Shown here piece after piece: positions 61,051 through 64,000 of a stretch of DNA of 64,000 nucleotides; the stretch's first letter is position 1, and every line of letters starts with the position of its first letter. The notes under the pieces are model-generated. The model was not told the origin of the DNA and searched no databases. It saw nothing but the letters and a program-made list of their open reading frames with translations. The DNA is from Pontibacter beigongshangensis (lineage in GTDB: Bacteria > Bacteroidota > Bacteroidia > Cytophagales > Hymenobacteraceae). The DNA lies in the NCBI RefSeq assembly GCF_014332515.1, contig NZ_VFSD01000001.1:248001-312000 (forward strand), read 5' to 3'. Both the position numbers and the translations under genes were made by a program.

Positions 61051-62394
61051 TTAGTTGCCCTTTTTTATGCTGCGGCGGGATTCCTGTATGGAGGCCAGGC
61101 TCCTGCCGGCTTCCCTGCCATAGAAAAGATGTTTGGGGCTTCCGATAACCTGTGCGCCATAAATTCCTGAGTGGCCCGAAAACAGGTAGGCACAAACGCA
61201 GGCAACAGCCATAAAAACTGCGCTCTCGGCCCCGAAAAGCTCTATCGCCAGGATGGTGCAAGTTAAGGGGGTGTTGGATGCGCCGGAGAAAACCGCTACA
61301 AAGCCCATGCCGGCCAGCAAACCCATAGGTAGTGGCAGCACCTGCGACAGGGCATTGCCCATGGCAGCGCCCGTAAAAAACAAGGGGGTAACCTCCCCTC
61401 CTTTAAAACCAGCCCCAAGCGTAAAAGAAGTAAACAGGATCTTGATAAAAGCATCGTAAACGGGCAGCTCATCAGTAAAGGAGGCCAGCATGGTTGGTAT
61501 GCCTAATCCGATATACTTCGTGGTTCCGATAGCCCATACGGCTACAGCCACCACCAGTCCTCCTGCCATTGGCCGGAAGGGGGCATACGAGATCCTGTCA
61601 TGGAACTGGCCCGACCAGAAATGGGTGGCTTTGGCAAATAGCATACCTGTAATACCAAACACGGCCCCTGCCACCAGGGCGTAGCCAAAGCCTGCAAAGG
61701 TCATGGGTGGCACAAACGGGATATCATACTGCGTATGCCCTATTCCCCAGGCATGGCACGTGAGGTTGGCTATCACAGCAGCCAGTAAACTAGGCACCAG
61801 GGCCTCGTAGCGGATCCGGCCAACCAAAAAAACCTCCAGGCCAAAAATCGCCCCTGCCAGCGGTGTGCCAAACAAGGAGGCAAAGCCAGCGCTTATACCG
61901 GTAATGATGATGATTCTCCGGTCGCGCGGGCGCAGTTTGAAGACTTTGGTGAACTGGTCGGCAATAGTGCCCCCCATCTGCACGGCTGTGCCCTCCCGAC
62001 CGGCAGAGCCTCCCAAAAGGTGCGTCACAAGGGTGCCGAAAAGCACCAGCGGTGCCATCAGGAACGGGATTGTCTGCCGCGGCTTATGGATCTCCTCCAG
62101 CAGCAGGTTGTTTCCTCTTACGGCTCTGCCGCCATAGTAATGGTAGAGCAAACCCACCAGAAGCCCTCCTAATGGCAGGAACCAGATAATGGAGTCATGC
62201 GCCTCCCGGAAGCTGGTGACCCAACCTAAGGAGACCAGGAAAAAGGCAGAAGCAGAGCCTGTCAGCACTCCCACCACGGTGCTAATAAGTAACCATTTAA
62301 AAGTAAACAGGAAGGCTTTGGCCTGTTCTCCTGATGAGAACAGCTTTTTCAGGAAAGAATATGATGCTGTGCTGGGGCGGTGTTTTGATGTCAT
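61051..62394 (-). CDS. ClC-family chloride channel or H+/anion exchanger
   Basis: The ATG at 62394 (MTSKHRPSTASYSFLKKLFS) is preferred; the frame continues 41 codons upstream only to a TTG and that stretch looks non-coding. The 447 residues hold about 12 to 14 helices. GSAGREGTAVQMGG carries the gating Glu of the GREGP motif with Thr instead of Pro, and FKGGEVTPLFFTGAAMG is the third filter motif. The usual GSGIP first motif is not evident, replaced by NNLLLEEIHKP, which occurs in a VoxC-like ClC subgroup. No C-terminal CBS domains are present. Chloride or fluoride specificity is open. Confidence 0.85.
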   Translation of the reverse strand: MTSKHRPSTASYSFLKKLFSSGEQAKAFLFTFKWLLISTVVGVLTGSASAFFLVSLGWVTSFREAHDSIIWFLPLGGLLVGLLYHYYGGRAVRGNNLLLEEIHKPRQTIPFLMAPLVLFGTLVTHLLGGSAGREGTAVQMGGTIADQFTKVFKLRPRDRRIIIITGISAGFASLFGTPLAGAIFGLEVFLVGRIRYEALVPSLLAAVIANLTCHAWGIGHTQYDIPFVPPMTFAGFGYALVAGAVFGITGMLFAKATHFWSGQFHDRISYAPFRPMAGGLVVAVAVWAIGTTKYIGLGIPTMLASFTDELPVYDAFIKILFTSFTLGAGFKGGEVTPLFFTGAAMGNALSQVLPLPMGLLAGMGFVAVFSGASNTPLTCTILAIELFGAESAVFMAVACVCAYLFSGHSGIYGAQVIGSPKHLFYGREAGRSLASIQESRRSIKKGN

Positions 62395-62688
62395 ATTGCG
62401 TTTGGCTGATAACCGGGCATCGCCAACTGGTGCCTGAGTGGCGTGGCGTTCGGAAGGAATTATCAGCCACAACTTACCGGTCGGCTCCAGGTAGACCCTC
62501 AGCACCTTTCCGGGCAAAAGTAACGCATAAACCTGAATGGAGCAACATCTCTGGTGGCCTCAGCCCGCGACAATTGCAGCAAAGGTAAGGGCCTGAAAAG
62601 TGGCAGGCGCTTGCGGTATAAAAAGCCTTTCAGCAGATTGATTTCTTAAACGGCGGAAAATGGTGAAATTGACAGGAACCCGGGAAGT

Positions 62689-62988
62689 TTACTTGTCCTG
62701 GGTGGCAGCGCGTATGGCGGGATCGCCTTGTAGATCTTTCAGCATGCCGTCCAGCACCAAAGGGTAATACTCCTGCATTTTAACCATCATAAAGTGCATG
62801 ATCTTGTACTCCAGGTGCTCATTCATGGGATTGTTGTGCAGGGTGGCGAATTTATACTGCATAATGCTAAAGAAAACCAACGAGTCATTCTCCTTGATGT
62901 ATTCATAAATGCTGTCATACAACTTTTCTGATTGAGTCGTGTCCAGATCAGCATATAACACTTCTGCAACCGCTTTCTTCTTACCCAT
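62689..62988 (-). CDS. small helical protein, unknown function
   Basis: The 99-residue product (MGKKKAVAEVLYADLDTTQS onward) is predicted mostly helical, with KLYDSIYEYIKENDSLVFFS and LEYKIMHFMMVKMQEYYPLV. It has no signal or known motif. It has a good ATG and sits alone between the ClC gene and the divergent nhaA region. It may be specific to this group of Bacteroidota. Confidence 0.55.
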   Translation of the reverse strand: MGKKKAVAEVLYADLDTTQSEKLYDSIYEYIKENDSLVFFSIMQYKFATLHNNPMNEHLEYKIMHFMMVKMQEYYPLVLDGMLKDLQGDPAIRAATQDK

Positions 62989-63693
62989 GTTAAGTTATGT
63001 ATGAAAGTACTTCAATTACCGCAGCAAAGGAGCAGTTTTCAAATTTAACAAAATATTTAATGCGTACAAATTCGCTTTACAGGTTTATACGTAGTCAACC
63101 GTAAATAAGGGGTGAATCTCCAGGTTTATTTCAGATATAAAACCTGCTCCGCCTGAACTGGTTGTAGTTTGATAAATAATTAATAATCAACCATATAATT
63201 ATATTCAAATATTTGTTGCCGAATCTGGCCCCATCGAAAAGTAGGGAAGCTTTATGTGAAATAAGGCGAATTTACTACAAGTTTAACCAATATAGGTGCT
63301 GCCAGATAATTATCTTAATCCAATTTAAGGTACTGGCCAAAGTAATGACCTATAACGGTAATTTAAGGATATTCATTGGAAGAATAGCATAAAATGTCAG
63401 TCAGCAACTGGCTTCGCAAGGGAAACTTACACGCTTGCTTTATATTTTGGGCGGGCAGATTTGCCAGCCATGCAATTGCCATTGTCTATTTACTCAACAG
63501 CTACTCCCCTTTTCGCCTGTATAAATACGTAGTTGTCGGCCACAGGTGGTACCGGTAAAGAAAACAACTTTTGCGAAACCGGTACGTCTTACCACTAAAG
63601 CTGCATTTGCCTGGTTTTCTTTGTTGGTTAAGCATCTCCAGCAAAAAGAAGCCATGGTCTTAGGAGCCTGCTTTAACCCCTAAACGACAAACT
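62989..63693. other. divergent intergenic region upstream of nhaA
   Basis: About 700 bases with no gene. The first 350 are strongly AT-rich. A hairpin GTACCGGT (63549-63556) with ACCGGTAC (63578-63585) lies about 110 bases upstream of the nhaA start. GTGGTA (63546-63551) can alternatively pair with TACCAC (63590-63595), giving two overlapping foldings. Confidence 0.5.
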
Positions 63694-64000
63694 GTGAGTA
63701 ACGCTGCCAAACCCAGATTATCCCGGAGGATCCTTTATCCTATTCAGACTTTTATACAGGCCGAGGCATTTAGCGGCATTCTGCTAGTTTTTATCGCCCT
63801 TCTGGCTTTGATATGGGCAAACTCCGCCTGGGCCGATACATACGAGGCTACCTGGGGTACTACCTTTACGGTGGCTATCGGCGATTTTAGTCTCTCTAAA
63901 GACCTACTGCACTGGATAAACGATGGTTTGATGACCATCTTCTTTTTTGTGGTCACCATGGAGATTAAACGGGAGTTCTTATTGGGAGAGTTCGCCTCGT
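63694..64000 (+). CDS. nhaA: Na+/H+ antiporter NhaA, 5' part (cut by window edge)
   Basis: A GTG at 63694 opens the frame, with an in-frame stop at 63661 and no ATG between. The visible 102 residues read MSNAAKPRLSRRILYPIQTF, IQAEAFSGILLVFIALLALI, WANSAW, then HWINDGLMTIFFFVVTMEIK and REFLLGEF, the standard NhaA helix 1 and helix 2 blocks. The common GLEIKRE is TMEIKRE here. It exchanges sodium for protons at the inner membrane. Confidence 0.92.
   Translation, partial: MSNAAKPRLSRRILYPIQTFIQAEAFSGILLVFIALLALIWANSAWADTYEATWGTTFTVAIGDFSLSKDLLHWINDGLMTIFFFVVTMEIKREFLLGEFAS

Noticed and set aside
1..64000. tRNA or rRNA genes
   Set aside because: No cloverleaf with a GTTCRANNC T-loop in the right setting and no rRNA sequence was seen in any gap on either strand. 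A covariance search would be decisive.

Overview
The window reads as chromosomal DNA of a Bacteroidota bacterium, most likely in the Cytophagales near Hymenobacteraceae or Pontibacter. The evidence is two SusC/SusD pairs, a type IX secretion sorting domain on a large glycosidase, many SPII lipoproteins, and an arginine operon that uses a succinyl/acetyl-ornithine carbamoyltransferase instead of ornithine carbamoyltransferase. The genus is inferred from gene content only. I see no tRNA, rRNA, CRISPR array, IS element or prophage.

Region 1 (1-28836, all genes on the minus strand) is a carbohydrate-utilisation locus. It holds two SusC/SusD systems, a GH140-type (apiosidase family) enzyme, a very large secreted SGNH-esterase/GH5 enzyme with three internal beta-sandwich repeats, a LamG-containing glycosidase-like protein, an L-arabinose/L-fucose isomerase-fold protein, a DUF5017-like lipoprotein, a hexuronate-type MFS importer and a GntR regulator. 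A 14-bp motif (CTTAACGCACTAAG and close variants) occurs seven times, only in the leaders of four transcription units here. It is the likely operator of the locus, and the adjacent GntR protein is the obvious candidate to bind it.

Region 2 (29325-43697) is a mixed housekeeping stretch: GH15 glucoamylase/trehalase-like enzyme, response regulator, STAS protein, RhlE-type helicase, holin-like membrane protein, lipoprotein MsrA, cation diffusion facilitator with a structured leader, GIY-YIG-like protein, TruC-like pseudouridine synthase, CbpA-type co-chaperone, an AT-rich orphan and a lipoprotein-YqaE fusion.

Region 3 (43854-48013) is a tight four-gene operon: C39-like peptidase, RLAN/RimK ATP-grasp ligase, GCS2-family carboxylate-amine ligase and N-formylglutamate amidohydrolase-like protein. 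It looks like a peptide-bond making and breaking system of unknown product. I consider it the best candidate for an uncharacterised pathway.

Region 4 (48468-58487) is a complete arginine operon on the minus strand in the order GNAT-argG-argC-argD-argF'-argB-proC-argE-argH. ArgF' has Val90 at the residue that separates acetyl from succinyl specificity, which predicts N-succinylornithine. Several intergenic gaps in this operon are expanded by repeats, and a perfect terminator-like hairpin sits between argF' and argB. A strongly folded, terminator-ended element lies just upstream and may be a divergent small RNA.

Region 5 (59048-64000) holds a small membrane protein, a retropepsin/PDZ protein, a ClC-family channel, a small conserved-looking protein and the 5' end of nhaA.

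The most striking genome-scale feature is an intergenic repeat family. Eighteen copies were found by eye. Each has the start AATTATTYGAATGAAAA, then a GCCCTCCGGAGG palindrome, and often a CTG/CAG triplet tract. Copies lie in both orientations, in region 1, between housekeeping genes and inside the arg operon.
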